This document shows positions 21,131 through 34,057 of a stretch of DNA of 64,000 bases, one piece after another. The DNA is from Iris pallida (Eukaryota > Streptophyta > Magnoliopsida > Asparagales > Iridaceae). The first letter of the stretch is position 1; every line of letters begins with the position of its first letter. The stretch spans positions 2,878,799-2,942,798 of the forward strand of contig JANAVB010010791.1 in NCBI GenBank assembly GCA_029216955.1, read 5' to 3'. The position numbers and the translations under genes were made by a program. Below the pieces are notes generated by a model. It made no database searches and was not told the origin of the DNA. It saw only the letters and a list, made by a program, of their open reading frames with translations.

Positions 21131-22414
21131 CTAGCTATTATGGCAAGACTGTCTTGCTCATAACTACCTTGGCAAGGATTTGGCACCACTAGCAATGGTC
21201 GATGTGAGGTTGGCAGCCAATTATAAGAACTAAGTTGATTGTGTTTTGGTTGTTTTCATCTGCTCCATACTTTACCCCATTCTGACAAGAGGAGGCTTGG
21301 TTGACCCCATTACCGTGGTAACCATCTCAACTGTATGGTTTTGACCTTCTGAATCCACTAGGGTTGTGAGCAAGGCTGTACGAAACATCCCACACAAAGT
21401 TGGATATGGCCTGAAGCTGAAGGGTGGTACGAAAGTCCATTGACCCAAACTGATCCATCATGAGAGCCTGAAGTGACTCAAGAGTAACACCACCGGGAGG
21501 ATGAGTATGATGGGTGTCAGCAGCAGATGGGTCAACTGGAGGTGGAGGAGGAGCCTGAACTGCAGGAGCAGGAGCAGTACGACAATGCTCATGAAGATAA
21601 GTAAGAGCACCATCCTATAGACAATCCTCAAGCATAACCTCAAAGAACTAAAATATGTAAGGCAGATACATCACATAGAGAAGTCGTCGTGGTTTCTTGC
21701 AACACATTTCCATAGTGGCGATGATACTCTTAGGCAGACTGAAGGGGACGTAGAAATTGAGATGATAGATAGCAGAAAGCTCCAAATATGAAATCTCATC
21801 AGTGGCGGTATTCTTTGAAATAATGGTAGAGAACACCATTCTATGAAGGTTATAAAAGTAGTTGTTCAAGTGTCTAGGGCGAAGAGTGCCTTGAGGTCGA
21901 GGGTTTGGTGCATATAACGAATCACGAAATGAATCAAAAGTTGTTCCAACAGGAAATTGCACCGAGGTGATATCAACTAATGCTTCCCCAACATTGGGAA
22001 TGTTTAGCATAATTGCCAAATCACCGACATCAAACTCAATGTCAATTCTGCCAACTTTTGATTTCACCGTGTCATTAGTGACTGATAAATTGCAATAGAA
22101 CATGCGGATTGCATTTGAATATATTGGAAAACTAGATTGAACTAAATCTAGTAACTCAAAGTGTTAAAAACGGTTACGTGATCAAAAAATAATGTGAAGT
22201 TGATAGGAGAACCCAGACAAATCTTTCTTTGATGAAAGTCACTAAACCATTCATTGGATGCATCTTGTGACACAAAAATAAAATCATCAAAGAAGTCACC
22301 ATCCGGTTTGGAGGGACTGAATAGTGAAAAGGAGACCGCCTCGTAAGGTGTAGAGGACGAACCTTCATCAACTTTCCTTTTCTTTTTGGAAGAAGAAGGA
22401 ATTTTAGGAGCCAT
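21131..22414 (-). pseudogene. putative plant transposon protein / env-like ORF remnant
   Basis: Starts at ATG 22414 (MAPKIPSSSKKKRKVDEGSS, basic). It runs to WFSDFHQRKI, is frameshifted near 22165, and continues ...IRMFYCNLSVTNDTVKSK and GDLAIMLNIPNVGEALVDI. It ends in a proline-rich tail near 21580-21480 (PAPAVQAPPPPPVDPSAA). The layout (a W..F..RK region, then a FY.NL.V block) resembles the plant transposon-protein domain found next to retrotransposons. It lies downstream of the SIRE-like pol on the same strand, where SIRE elements have an extra ORF. Family assignment is from memory of the pattern. It is broken and not translated intact. Confidence 0.6.
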
Positions 22415-22770
22415 ATGAAATTGAAAAGGATGGAAAGAGTGAAAATATACCGAAAGTGATAGTAGACGGTTGAATAGAACTTCGAGAGACCTCTGATTCC
22501 AAGTTTTGAGAGGTTGAGAAGCTTGGAGGAAGGAGAACTAGGAAGTTAGGGTTAGGATTTTCGATGGAGTTTTTGGAGGTTTTGGTGAAGATGATGATGA
22601 TATGAGGGTTTAAATAAAGAGAAGACCCGACTGTCCAGCTTCTGTTCGGATTCACCCAGAACGAGTTCGGTCCGAGTTTGGCCAGAACTCTCACCGAGTT
22701 CGGTCACTGGGTAATTAGGACAGACTTTGAAAAGTGTGTGATAGAGTTTTAACATAAATGCGAAATTAAT
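22415..22770 (-). promoter_or_regulatory. promoter-like segment upstream of the env-like ORF
   Basis: On the minus strand, the sequence shows ACCGAACTCGGTGAGAGTTC at about 22686-22705. A TATA-like TTTATTTAAACCC follows near 22610, then a pyrimidine-rich leader before the ATG at 22414. The same GAACTC/GAGTTC motif precedes the TATA box in the SIRE-like LTRs at 27142, 30302 and 40508. Confidence 0.4.
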
Positions 22771-23010
22771 TAGAAATAGTTGTGTTGATGAAAAATAATC
22801 AATATTAATGAATTAAAATACATAAATCGTATAGAATATTTCGGGTTAGCTGTAGGGGCCAGATCCCAGCTAGCGTTAGTCAGAAGACTAGTACACCATG
22901 TCGATTCATGCTATTTACACTTGTGTGACAAAAGGGCCCTTTTGGCTTATAACCAAAATATCTTCAACGAATTTATGAATCTTAATCAAATAATATTTAA
23001 TTATATTACT

Positions 23011-26000
23011 TCAATCAAAAATTCCTAATTCTCTTCGTATAAAGTTAAAACAATCTTCAGCTAAGGGCTTAGTGAAGATGTCAGCTAGTTGATGTTCAAT
23101 GTCAACAAATTCTAAATTAATATCTCTTTGTAAAACATGATCTCTATGGAAGTGATGTCTAATTTCTATGTGTTTAGTGAGAGAATGACATATAGGATTC
23201 TTCGTGAGATTAATGGAACTAGTGTTGTCGCAGTAAATAGGGATGTGGCTAAATGATAACTGATAGTCCAAAGTTTGCTTCATCCACAAAATTTGAGCAC
23301 AACAACGTCCTGCGGCTATATATTCAGCATCGGTTGTTGATAATGCAACAAAATTTTGTTTCTTAGAAAACCAGGGGACTAATGACTTTCCTAAAAAATG
23401 ACATGTGCCACTGGTACTTTTACGATCGACTTTGCATCCAGCAAAATCCGCGTCCGAGTAACCTATCAGGTCAAGCGAATCGGTTTTGGAATACCAAAGG
23501 CCAGTCGTCAAAGTTCTTTTATGGTATCGCATGAGACGCTTAACGGCGCTCACATGTGATTCTTTAGGACAAGCCTGATATCTAGCACATAAGCATACAG
23601 AAAACATAATGTCAGGTCAACTAGCAGTTAAGTATAGTAAACTACCAATCATACCTCTATACTTATGTACGTCAACTAGTGTACCACTTCCATCTATATC
23701 AAGATTTGTAGACGTTGCCATAGGTGTGCCGATAGGTTTGACTTTATCCATGTCAAATTTCTTTAGTAAGTCTTTTGTATATTTTGCTTGATTGATGAAT
23801 ATCCCTTGTGAACTTTGCTTGATTTATAGTCCGAGGAAGAATGTTAGTTCCCCATCATGCTCATTTTGAATTCACTCTGCATATACTTAGCAAACTTGTT
23901 ATATAGCATCTCATTAATTGATCCGAAAATTATGTCATCATATATCTGCACTAATAAAATATTTTTATCCAAAGATTTTATAAAGAGAGTAGAATCAACC
24001 TTCCCTTTTCAAAACCCGTGTTCAAGCAAGAAGGAACTAAGGCGCTCATACCATGCACAAGGTGCTTGTTTGAGACCGTAGATAGCCTTGCGAAACTTGA
24101 ATACGTGATCGATTTTTGAAATCTTCGAAGCCAGGAGGTTGTTTTACAAAAACTTATTTTATAAAACCATTTAGAAAAGCACTTTTGACATCCATTTGAA
24201 AGTGTTTAAAACCATGAAAACTTGCAAAAGTACAAAGCATACGAATGGACTCTAGTCTAGCAACTGGAGCATACGTCTCATCATAGTTAATGCCTTCTTC
24301 TTGATTATAGCCTTGAGCTACTAGACGTGCTTTGTTGCGTGTGACTGACCCATTCTCATCTAATTTATTTCGGAACACCCACTTGGTACCAATGATCGGA
24401 TGATCAATAGGTCTGGGAACGAGTTTCCAAACTTGATTCCGTTCAAATTGGTTTAGTTTCTCTTGCATTGCAGAAATCCAAAATTCATTATTAAAAGCTT
24501 CTAAAACATTTTTAGGTTCTATTTTGGAAATAAATGCAACATTAGCAACTATCTCTCTTGTGCTTGAGCGAGTACTTACACCTCTTGATACATCACCTAT
24601 TACCAGTTCTTCCGGATGATCTGGCGTAAACCGCAATCGTTTCGGCAGACCTTCCAGGTAGGACGAGGATGGTGTATCTTCTGATATTCTGTTGGAGAAA
24701 GTTTTCTCTTCTTCATTGTCACTATCGTCATTGCGTTGACTATTCAGCTCATCGAATGTGACATTTATTGACTCTTCAACAACAAGTGATCACTTGTTGA
24801 ATACCCTGTATCCCTTGCTTTTTGCCGCATACCCCAAGAATATGCCCGCATCAGCTTTTTCATCGAATTTTCCCAAGTTGTCTTTTGTATTTAAAATGAA
24901 ACATCTGCAACCAAAGACCTTGAAATAGCTGATGTTAGGAATTCTATTAAACCATAATTCATAAGGAGTCTTTTTAGAGAGAGGTCTAATAAGAACTCTA
25001 TTCAAAACATGTCATGTTGTATAGACAGCTTCTGCCCAAAAATATTTTGGAAGATTATGCTGGTTAAGCATAACCCTGGCCATATCGCCAAGAGTTCTAT
25101 TCTTCCTCTCCACAACACCATTCTGTTGAGGAGTTCTGGGACAAGAGAATTCATGTGATAACCCATTTGAATCACAAAAGGATCTAAATTCATGGTTATC
25201 GAATTCTCCTCCATGATCACTTCGTATCCGAGTAATCATGAATCCTTTCTCATTTTATACCTTTTTACAAAAAGATACAAATTCCAAAAAGGCCTCATTT
25301 TTATTTGCAAGAAAGTAAACCCAAGTATATCGTGAATAGTCATCAACTATCACGTAAGTATATAGCTTACCGCAAAGACTGGCGACTCTACTTGGTCCAA
25401 ACAAATCCATATGTAATAATTGCAGAGGTTTAGAGGTACTTACAGCATTTATTGATTTGAAAGATGATCTAGATGTCTTGTTCTTTTCACATTCGGCATA
25501 GACTATATCTTTCTTGAAAGTAATATCAGGTAAGCCTCTTACCAGTTTCTTGGTGGACAATCTTGCAATAGTGTACATGTTCGCATGTCCAAGACGCATA
25601 TGCCATATCCAGCTTTCGTCTTGAGTTGTGAACAGACACTTTCCTGTACTGTTAGTCTTCTCTGACAGATATAGTACATATATGTTGTCCTCTCTTATTC
25701 CCTCAAAGGAAGTTATTCCAGAAGTTTTATCATAAACAAAACATTTATTCTTAACAAAATTAATTACATAACCATGATCAGTCAGTTGACTAATACTTAG
25801 CAGGTTATGTTTTAATTTTGTTACTAAGCATACACCTTTAATAATGGGTGAGGGAGAAGTACCTATGTCGCCAATTCCAATAATATGTCCTTTCAGGTTG
25901 TTCGCAAAAGCGACATAGCCTTCTTTCTTCATCGATAGAGTTGCAAACAATATGTTATCACCTGTCATGTGCCTAGAGCAGCCACTATCGAGAATCCACT

Positions 26001-27090
26001 TGCTTCTAGTGGGAGGAGGAAGGTCCACCTTAGCATCTGTAGCCATAAAGCATAGGTTCGTTGTATTGCGAGGCTTCTCTTCTTCTTCAGATTCACTAGC
26101 TTCGCTTTCACACCAGATGCTAGTATTAGCATAGTTTCTAGTCGAAGTCCTTCTCTTGTTCGTTTGATCATACATACTTCCCTTTCTTAGAACAGGACAA
26201 TCCTTCTTGATGTGACATGTTCTTTTACAGCTGAAGCAGATCGGTTCTTCATCGTCTCTGGAATCTTTCTTTTTCCGGCTTGACTTCTCATATCTAAGGA
26301 ATCTTCTGAAGTTCCTTGTCATGAGGAACATATGCTCGTTGTCTGAGCTGTCTGTCTCACTTTCATCGTTGGAGGCTGTCTTATGGTTAGCTTTAAATGC
26401 TATCACCTTCTCTTTTGGAGCTGACTCTTCAAAATCTTTAAGGTCTAGCTCATGCGTCATAAGCTTTCCCATAAGGGTTTCAAGAGTCATTGTTGTGAGA
26501 TCATTTCCTTCAATAATGGCCGTCGTTTTAGGATTCCAGTTTTTGGTTAGCCCGCGAAGCACCTTCCGAATCTTCTCATAATTGCTGTATTCTTTTCCAA
26601 GGGAAGATAGAGGATTAACAATATCTAGAAACCAAGTAAACATGTTTGTAATAGTTACATTAGGCTTCATTTTGAAGGCCTCATACTCTTGTGTTAGTCG
26701 TGAGATTTTGGACTCCTTCACTTGTGAAGTGCCTTCTTGAGTGACCTCAAGAAGTTTCCAAACCTCGTGAGATGTGACACATGTTGAAACTCTATTGAAC
26801 TCAGTTCTATCTACAGCACAGAATAAAGCATTAATAGCTTTTGCATCAAGACTAGCTTGTTTCTTTTCATTGTCGGTATATCTGTCAAATGATTTTTCAA
26901 CTAATTCACCCTCTACCACAATAGGTAGTAGTTTCTTATAACCATTCATGACAATCGACCATAAATCGAAATCAAGAGACTTAAGATAAAAGCTCATATG
27001 TGTCTTCCAGTACGTGTAGTTTGTGTCATCAAATAGGGGTGGCCTATTTGTTGATTGGCCTTCATCATTACTTAGATATAAGGATGCCAT
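23011..27090 (-). pseudogene. SIRE-like gag-pol polyprotein
   Basis: gag with UBN2 blocks (YTYWKTHMSFYLKSLDFDLW, SRLTQEYEAFKMKP). The zinc knuckle is CFSCKRTCHIKKDC, with Thr-Cys where Gly-His would be usual. The protease motif is WILDSGCSRHMTG, and integrase starts WIWHMRLGHANM and continues in the frames at 25239-24790. RT has YGLKQAPCAWYERL and YDDIIFGS, read across stops at about 24100-23900. RNase H is at 23607-23011 (GYSDADFAGCKVDRKSTSG, CDNTSSINLTKNP, ADIFTKPL). 25255-27090 is one 611-codon open stretch; the rest is broken. Confidence 0.88.
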
Positions 27091-27127
27091 ATCTCAAGGA
27101 GTTTTAATCCAACTAAAGATAAACTGT

Positions 27128-27139
27128 GCTCTGATACCA
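27128..27139 (-). other. tRNA-iMet primer binding site of element C
   Basis: The minus strand reads TGGTATCAGAGC, a perfect match to the usual plant tRNA-iMet primer site, two bases inside the LTR end. Confidence 0.93.
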
Positions 27140-27141
27140 AT

Positions 27142-28094
27142 TGTAGGATCGATGGTACCTCTAGAGGGGGGTGAATAGAGTGTAGCGGAAAAATAATTAC
27201 CAATTTAAAAACTAAGCAGGTAAAGCAAATATATAAATAAACTTGAATGCAATGAAGTAAAGCAATAAGTAAGTGGAGGCAATAAAACAATACGCAAACA
27301 CCAAGGTTTATACTGGTTTTCCTCTGAGAGGACTAGTTCAGTTTGCGAGAACTCTTGCTCGCTATAATATACTATTTTGAATAGAGATTACACCGCGTGC
27401 TTTACTCCGAAGAACACGCCAACTTCAACACCGTCGTGTTTTTATCCGAAGCCCACGATCAAACTTCAAAACACCTTTCTGAGAAAAAGCTTTTATACGC
27501 CAAGCTTGTACAACTCGAATACTCCTAATCGGAAACCACCGGCACTAGAAGAATGGGAGTTGTCTTGGAGATTTGAAGATTTAGCTCTTTAAAGTAGATA
27601 GAAAGCTTAGGAATAGATAGAGAAGATAAAGATTGAATGGGTGAGTAGAAATGAGAAATTATTCTCTTTTTATAGGATTTTCTAGGACAAAATTCGGACA
27701 TAACTCGGTAGGCTAACGTTCATAAATTTGAACGTTGCAGATCCAAAAGAATAGAAAAAACAGCTGACCAGGAGTGATCCTAGGTGACTGAGTTCGGGCA
27801 GAACTCTGGCCGAGTTCGGTTGCTAGGGTTTCATGGTTATTTGATTTGGTTTGGCTTTTGGATATTGGTTTGGCTAGGGATCAAAAGATATATTTGTTTT
27901 TGGTTCATGATAGTACTTCTAAATGCCAGTGATCCCGATGCACAATTTTCTAGACTCAATAAAAGAAAAATACAGAATAAAGTGTAAAAATATAGTAGCG
28001 ACAAAATCTGTGATCTTCTGTTTCTTTTCATATCGAACTCGGAGTTTTAAGTCAATTATTGAAATCGGTTTGACCATGGCTGAATGGGCCAACA
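27142..28094 (-). repeat. 5' LTR of SIRE-like element C
   Basis: On the plus strand it starts TGTAGGATCG next to the primer site and ends GGGCCAACA; on the minus strand this is TGTTGGCCC...CGATCCTACA. It contains the GAACTC/GAGTTC motif at about 27788-27822 and a TATA-like CTATAAAAAGAGA near 27670 (minus strand). Confidence 0.82.
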
Positions 28095-29197
28095 CATGAA
28101 AATGTCTGTTTCGTCATCTGGGATCATTTATCGGGATTTAGCTTCTGAATCTTTTCGTGTCGACACGTTCGTGCCGTTCACGTCAACAACCTTTTGAGGC
28201 AAGCACTCTACACCTTTGTTACCCATTTCTTAAATACTGCTAGAAATGCTTGTGTAGTTAGCATAACATGATTTTGTGACGCTTGTAGCTTACACATAGT
28301 GCTCTTTATTCATATGCCATGATTTCGTGATTCCAAGATCATTATGATCATACTTTGTGATTTATAATCAGGACTTGTGACTTTATAATCATTTCGTGTC
28401 GTGACTTATTTATGAGTACTAGCTGGGCGGGAGAAATACTTTAGTACACATGTGGGCTACCCAGAACTATCCCACCAGTCTTACTTGAAGAATAGTCGAT
28501 GCACATCACACGTGTGTCGTGCCAGATCTTACCCCCTAGCCGACCACATGTGGAACACAGTATTTCAAACACTAAGAATAAATATTTCTTTCAAATTCAT
28601 GCCATGTTAATCCTGCTCATCATGATTAGTCAGATATTGTTAGCTATTTATTTACAGTCATTATTCTTATCTAGTTGCTTATTATTTTTCTTGACTACTT
28701 GCATGCTCCTTTACATGATTCCATTTCATGACTATTACATGTATTCATAGTTAATATTTGGTTATGGTTAATATATGTGTAAGTGGTACTTGCTCCAAGT
28801 CTGACTGGATAACTATTTTTAGGCATTATCTCTCTTTGGACCTTGGACCGCTTGATGAACCGTAGGCTCTGGAGCTATTCTTGGAGGACTCGACCATATT
28901 TTGTTCTAGTTGCTTTCTGTCATTTTCTAATCTTACCTTTCATTTTATTACCGGATTTGTCTTCGGTAACTCTTGCTATTATTGTATTAAATATGATCAA
29001 ACACTTGGAATCTCTATCAATTGTTTTTAATAAAATTGTTTGTCTTTCCATATTATCCTCCTTAGTTACTGTTAATGAGTTACGATATTAAATCATGTTA
29101 TCTTGTGATATACACAACGCACTACCGCCGATGCTGCAGCGTAGGCTGGACGTGCCTCGCGATCCATACCCGAAACATGCGGGTGCGGATCATGACA
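28095..29197 (+). repeat. probable gypsy LTR fragment
   Basis: The right end, gggtgcggatcatgaca, resembles the GGGT(C)GTGACA 3' ends of Tekay/Del-type gypsy LTRs. It cuts into SIRE-like LTR sequence (atctggatattccagacaa resumes at 29201). The left end is lost against element C. No coding domain is seen; the small open frames are chance. Confidence 0.45.
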
Positions 29198-31222
29198 GTA
29201 TCTGGATATTCCAGACAATGGTGAAATCCTAGATTTTGTGGCCTCCAACGTTCGAAAAATTCAAATTTGCTACCCGAATTATGGTTGAACTCTGCCCACA
29301 AAAAGCTTATATATAGACATGGATTTCCACATTCTTACCCATCCATTCTTACCTTATCCAGTGATGTGTGATCCCTCGCGCCAGGGCGACAGGATCGAGG
29401 ATCCATATGTTCAGCCTTACTTCGATCCATTCGGCGTCTTCTTCTCTGGACATCCACCCACTGATGATCCCATTGGTAGTGCAGGCCTGTAGCTGACCTC
29501 TGCTAGCTACTTCTAAGGAGTTTCTGTTCTGAAGAGTTCATGTTTTGATTTTTTTTTTTTATGTTATGGACTTATGATTTGTACTTTCTTATGTCTTTTG
29601 CAGACATTTTGATGTACCATAACATTATATTGGTACTTATGTTGATATGATTTCTATCTTTTGGGACTATTCTGATGTACTCAGATATTTGCAGTTATTC
29701 ATGATCTATCTAGTTATTCATGATCTATCTTATTGTCAATCTTAGTATCAGACACTATGTTTTTCTGTTTCATGATTAATTACACTTAAATAGTCTCTGA
29801 TTCTAATAGTACACTCATATAGTCTGAACTTTTCACATATGTCAATATATTATGCTCCCACGACATAATTTTCAAAACCTTGTGGTATATTTTTTTTCTT
29901 CTCTCTATGGTTCTATTTTTTTATGATCATTGACAAAGGGAGAGAAGAATACAACTAGTATACAATTTTCTTACCACATTGTGATATCTTTTATTAGATA
30001 TAACTACTTCTCAATGCTTAGTACTAAATATGAAATAGTTTAAACTTGGCTAAATTGGGACATATTGCTCTTAACATGATTATGTTGAATTATGCTATAC
30101 AACATAGTTGGTCAAAGTTTTTCGGGTTCTACCGATAGCTTATGCAACCCTTGCACTACTCAGATGAATTATTGATTTGCGGGGGAGCATGCACTTTACT
30201 CAAAAGCTACCTATGGATTACGGGGGAGCTTTTTATGTCAAAGGCTATATGTTGATTAAGTTGTATTGGCATGGTTTGTCAATTATCATAATGGGGGAGA
30301 TTGTTGGCACAAGTGTCAATGGTCAACCCGATTCTGATAATTGATATAACCTAGCTTAAATACAAGAGCTCAATTACAAGAAGAAAAGACTGCACACAAA
30401 AGACAGGACATCTGTTTCAACATGCTGGATCAACAAAGTTGTCAATACTTGTGTCTCTTCTTCAATGTAATCTTGTGTTTTATTGAGTCTAGGACATGTG
30501 TACATAGAGTCGCACTTGGTTCCTGAAGTCCTCTTATTAGTCCACTCAAAAGGCCTAAAAGCCCACTTACAAAAACTAAACCCAAACCCCAATAACTCAT
30601 GCCAAAATAGGTCAAAACATATACCATACTGGGTAACCGAACTCTGGCTGAACTCGGTCATGGTATATCTGGATATTCCAGACAATTATGAAATCCCAGA
30701 TTTTGTGGCCTCCAATGTTCGAAAAATTCAAATTTGCTACCCGAATTCTGGCTGAACGCTGCCCACAAAAAAGCCTATATATAGACATGGATTTTCACAT
30801 TCTTACTCATCTCTTCTCATATTTCTTATCCTATAGAGTGATCTTTGAGTTTTAACCTTCCAATCTCCAAGATCAACTCCCTCAGCCTTCTAATTCCAAG
30901 TGCGATCTCGGTAAGAAGTCTGAAAAGAGTTGTACAAGCTTGGTTTATAAAAGCTTCTCTCTGCTACTGAAGTTGCGAGTTCTTCGGATCAAAGCTCGTG
31001 GTTGTAAAGTTTTTGTGCGCTTCAAATAAAAGCACAAGGTGTAAGGAGTTGCAAACACTTCGGATTCAAAGCTTGTGTTTCATTATTGTGACTATAGTAT
31101 ATTCAACTCCGAGCAAGAGTTATCGGGCCAGGACTAGTCAACTCAGAAGGATACCAGAATAAAACTCTCAGTGTTTGTATTTTCTCTCTAAACTCTACTG
31201 CTTTTAAATACTTGCCTGGTAC
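29198..31222 (+). mobile_element. SIRE-like copia element D, internally deleted
   Basis: A short 5' LTR piece (29198-29370) matches 30660-30840 of the 3' LTR. It is followed by ~930 bp of internal sequence and a 3' LTR. The inside has the end of a small proline-containing frame (DPYVQPYFDPFGVFFSGH, about 29400-29455) and purine blocks ccgg-free gggggagc (30181 and 30220). The purine tract taatgggggagat (30289-30301) directly precedes the LTR. Most of gag-pol is deleted. Confidence 0.65.
30302..31222 (+). repeat. 3' LTR of element D, truncated
   Basis: Starts TGTTGGCACAAGTG after the polypurine tract. It has the GAACTCTGGCTGAACTCGG motif at about 30640-30658 and a TATA box (tatatatagacatgg) near 30777. 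Its last part is missing relative to element C; the sequence switches to a copia gag/protease fragment near 31222. Confidence 0.75.
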
Positions 31223-31246
31223 ACACACATTTTATTATTTTGACAG

Positions 31247-31305
31247 ATGGTGGTTCTGTGTCAATCATGTTGTCATGTACACACCCATCAACACAGAACC
31301 ACCAT
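31247..31305. repeat. 15-bp inverted repeat at a transposon breakpoint
   Basis: atggtggttctgtgt at 31247-31261 is perfectly inverted at 31291-31305, separated by a 29-bp loop. One arm is part of the copia F protease frame, and the other lies at the junction with the element D LTR. The 14-mer catgttgtcatgt also repeats at about 31266 and 31386. Confidence 0.9.
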
Positions 31306-32257
31306 ATGCCGCCTTGTAGTAAGAAAACCACTCCCTCTTTGGACACATAGTACGAGCATCTAAAATCGAGAATACAACGGCCACTCATGTTGTCATGTGC
31401 TACCGAAAAACAGACCCCGTCACTGTCGGCTTCTGAAGCAAGTTTGCTTCATCACCTTCTCTCTCTACCTTATTCTCCATTTTCTTGTTCTTCTTCTTTA
31501 GACGAGGACACTTACTTGCATGTCCTTTCTCATTGCAGTTGAAGCACTTCACCTTCTCTATAGATGTCTTGGACTTGGACCTTGACCTTTTGTTAGAAGA
31601 TGCTCTATCGTTTGTCCTCCCTCTTGCCGTCAAACCTTGAACTTGGTCTCCACCGTTTCCGCCATTAGAAGCTAACATTCGCACCTTATTAGACAATAAG
31701 GCACTCGTAACCTGTTCTACGGAAATTGAGTCATTCCCGTATAGTAATGTTTGAATAAAATTCTCATAAGAATCGGGTAAAAAAAATCATAGGATTAGCG
31801 CCAAACGATTATCATATTTATGTGTCAACATCCTTTAAGTAAGAAATAATTCGATTGAATTTTGAGTTTGATCCCGAATTGATGTACCTTCCTCCATCAC
31901 TAGTCTGTAGAGCGACTTCAACATATAAAATCGGTTGGTAAGAATCTTCATCATGTAGAGTGATTCCAACTTCAACCAGAACCCAACGGCGGTGGTTTTG
32001 TCCTTCGCAGAGTACACGACATCCCTTTCCAAACACAGGAGAATAGCAGCACATGTTTCGAGATCCATGTCATCCCAATCATCATCGATCATATCAGTGG
32101 GCTTCTTGGATTTTCTCCCTAAAGCCTTGTGAAGCTTTTGAGATATGAAAACGTCATTCATCTGACTTCCAAAAGCCAAAATCATTCTTCCCATTAAACT
32201 TCTCAATTTCATACTTCTCAATCCTGTTTGACAAAGCAATATCAAGAATCTATCCAA
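31262..32257 (-). pseudogene. copia F gag and protease start
   Basis: UBN2 gag sequence (DWDDMDLETCAAILLCL, TAVGFWLKLESLYM) lies at 32257-31835. After a frameshift comes a zinc knuckle CFNCNEKGHASKCP at about 31550-31510. Protease-like sequence follows: a degenerate active site near SILDA, then MCPKREWFSYYKAAYGGSVLMG, ending at the breakpoint. Confidence 0.8.
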
Positions 32258-32304
32258 TTAATTTTCTCTGAGAACTTTGCCGGATATCTTGCTAGAATCT
32301 CAAA

Positions 32305-32316
32305 GCTCTGATACCA
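32305..32316 (-). other. tRNA-iMet primer binding site of element F
   Basis: The minus strand reads TGGTATCAGAGC, perfect, three bases from the LTR start at 32320. Confidence 0.92.
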
Positions 32317-32319
32317 ATT

Positions 32320-32717
32320 TGTTGGGGCACAACGTAAATAAATCCAAGAAATCAGAGAATACCTCAGATAAAATTCACAACCACGAAGACAATGATTTAT
32401 GTGGTTCAGCCAAGATGTCTACTTCCACGGACAAGGGTGATTCAGTTCCACTATAAAGAAGGAAAGGAATTACAATGACTCTCTCAACACTTCTCTCCTT
32501 GCTCTCAAAAACTCTCTATCACAAAGATAAAGAAGAAAAAATCTTCAACTTTTGTATTGAACTTATTTAACAACTTTAGCTCTCTTGTTTTCATACTTCC
32601 TTCAGTAATGCACTTCAAATTAATAATGGGAGGGCTATGTTGCATGAATACCGACACGGATAAGGATGACAACATGATAAGAACTTGGGATATAAACATT
32701 TTCAAATAGGTGCAACA
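32320..32717 (-). repeat. 5' LTR of element F
   Basis: Starts TGTTGGGGCACAACG directly after the primer site. The outer end is placed at TGCAACA (32711-32717) because it gives matching TGTTG/CAACA ends; no second copy is available to confirm the length. Confidence 0.55.
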
Positions 32718-33359
32718 AGGGGTACAGTGGAGCAGAGCAGATATGGTTCGGATATGGGTTTACCAGATCTGTATGTCTTTTTTAATAATGAATAAGGATT
32801 ATAAATATGAATAATCGGTATAAAAACCAATAACAATATATGGCAAAAGAATATATTAGGATTCATATCGAATATAAGAAGAAACGGATATAGAGAAAGC
32901 GAAAAGGTATATCGATCCCATATAATAGGGTTTTGGAGAAACTGACGTTTGGGTTCTGAATTGAAATAGTGATTTAATATAGGTTCAATTAGCTTATGTT
33001 GCATTTGAGTATTCATATATGCTTTGAATAAAATAAGTTTAGTCACCAATAGTTGCCTTCTAGAAGCATAGAACGGTACTATTCATATATTAGTATGATT
33101 TATATACTTATATATGTATCCGAATCCGGAAATGGAGTCGAGTTTGTATCCAAGTGCATTAAGAAAATCCGGACCGGAAAATAATAGAACCATTGGTGAC
33201 TGGATCGAATCTTGATCTGAACCAGCTAATAAGGCTCCAAATGCACTCTTAGGTACTATGTTGCATAAATATGACATAGCTATGGACACCATTTTTCCAT
33301 GTTTGTACAACATAGGGGGAGCTTTATATGTGGCTAAATTGGCAGCTTATGCAAATAAA
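32718..33359. other. non-coding spacer
   Basis: AT-rich sequence between two copia elements. I see no gene, LTR pair or repeat array. Confidence 0.5.
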
Positions 33360-33364
33360 TATTT

Positions 33365-34023
33365 TGTTGGGAACGAAGCGCGGTAACCATTCCTCCAAAC
33401 CAGATAGTCCTGCGAGAGAACCGAGCAAAAACACACAAACCAAAAAACGTCAAACACAAATCGCAGACACAGAAATTTTTGACGTGGAAAACCCAGATGG
33501 AAAAAACCACGGGACGATCGGAGTCCAACCCTGAAGAACCTCCACTAATGGAATAAAGAGAATACACCCTCTACAAGCTCCTTCCGATCCAAACGGATCA
33601 CCACAACTCACTTGGAGGAAGAAGAAAATTTGATTGCGGACTCCGAAGAACAAGAGATGTCGAAAAATTATTCGAACCGATCTCTCCTTCACAATAGTCC
33701 TCAATCCTTTCTCTCTCTCAAATATTTTAAAGCACTCTTGCTTACTTTTTAAGATATGTTTTAGGGTGAGAAAACACCTAGTATATATGGCCTTAAACCA
33801 CAACTAATTGAGGTATTCTACTATATTTATGAATACTCAATCTAAACCATTGATGTATTCCTATTATATATAGGAATACCTAATCCAACTCCATTGAGAT
33901 ATTCCTACTATATATAGAAATACCCAATCCAAATCCATTGGAATATTTCTATTATATATAGGAATATCAAATCCGACTCCGGAGTAATTTCCACATAGGT
34001 TGGGAACCCCACCCACTCCAACA
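33365..34023 (-). repeat. 3' LTR of element E
   Basis: Starts TGTTGGGAACG and ends CTCCAACA. Contains three or four near-copies of tattcctactatatataggaata (about 33814-33965) that form short AT-rich hairpins; the same series is in the other LTR. The adjacent purine tract is gaagggagagatt on the minus strand (34024-34036). Confidence 0.9.
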
Positions 34024-34057
34024 AATCTCTCCCTTCACAACTATGTGGAGGGGGTCG

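Larger units (their letters stand above)
23011..28094 (-). mobile_element. SIRE/Maximus-like copia element C, 5' LTR retained
   Basis: Minus-strand element with a 953-bp 5' LTR (27142-28094), a perfect tRNA-iMet primer site and a gag-pol region from 27090 to 23011. I find no matching 3' LTR or polypurine tract on the left. The pol is followed by non-coding sequence and the env-like pseudogene at 21131-22414, which may belong to the same element. Stops and frameshifts inactivate it. Confidence 0.82.
31262..32717 (-). mobile_element. copia element F, truncated
   Basis: A 5' LTR (32320 to about 32717; ends TGTTG...CAACA), a perfect tRNA-iMet primer site and gag plus the start of protease are present. 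Everything downstream is missing at the junction near 31260. A separate family from elements A, C and E. Confidence 0.75.
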
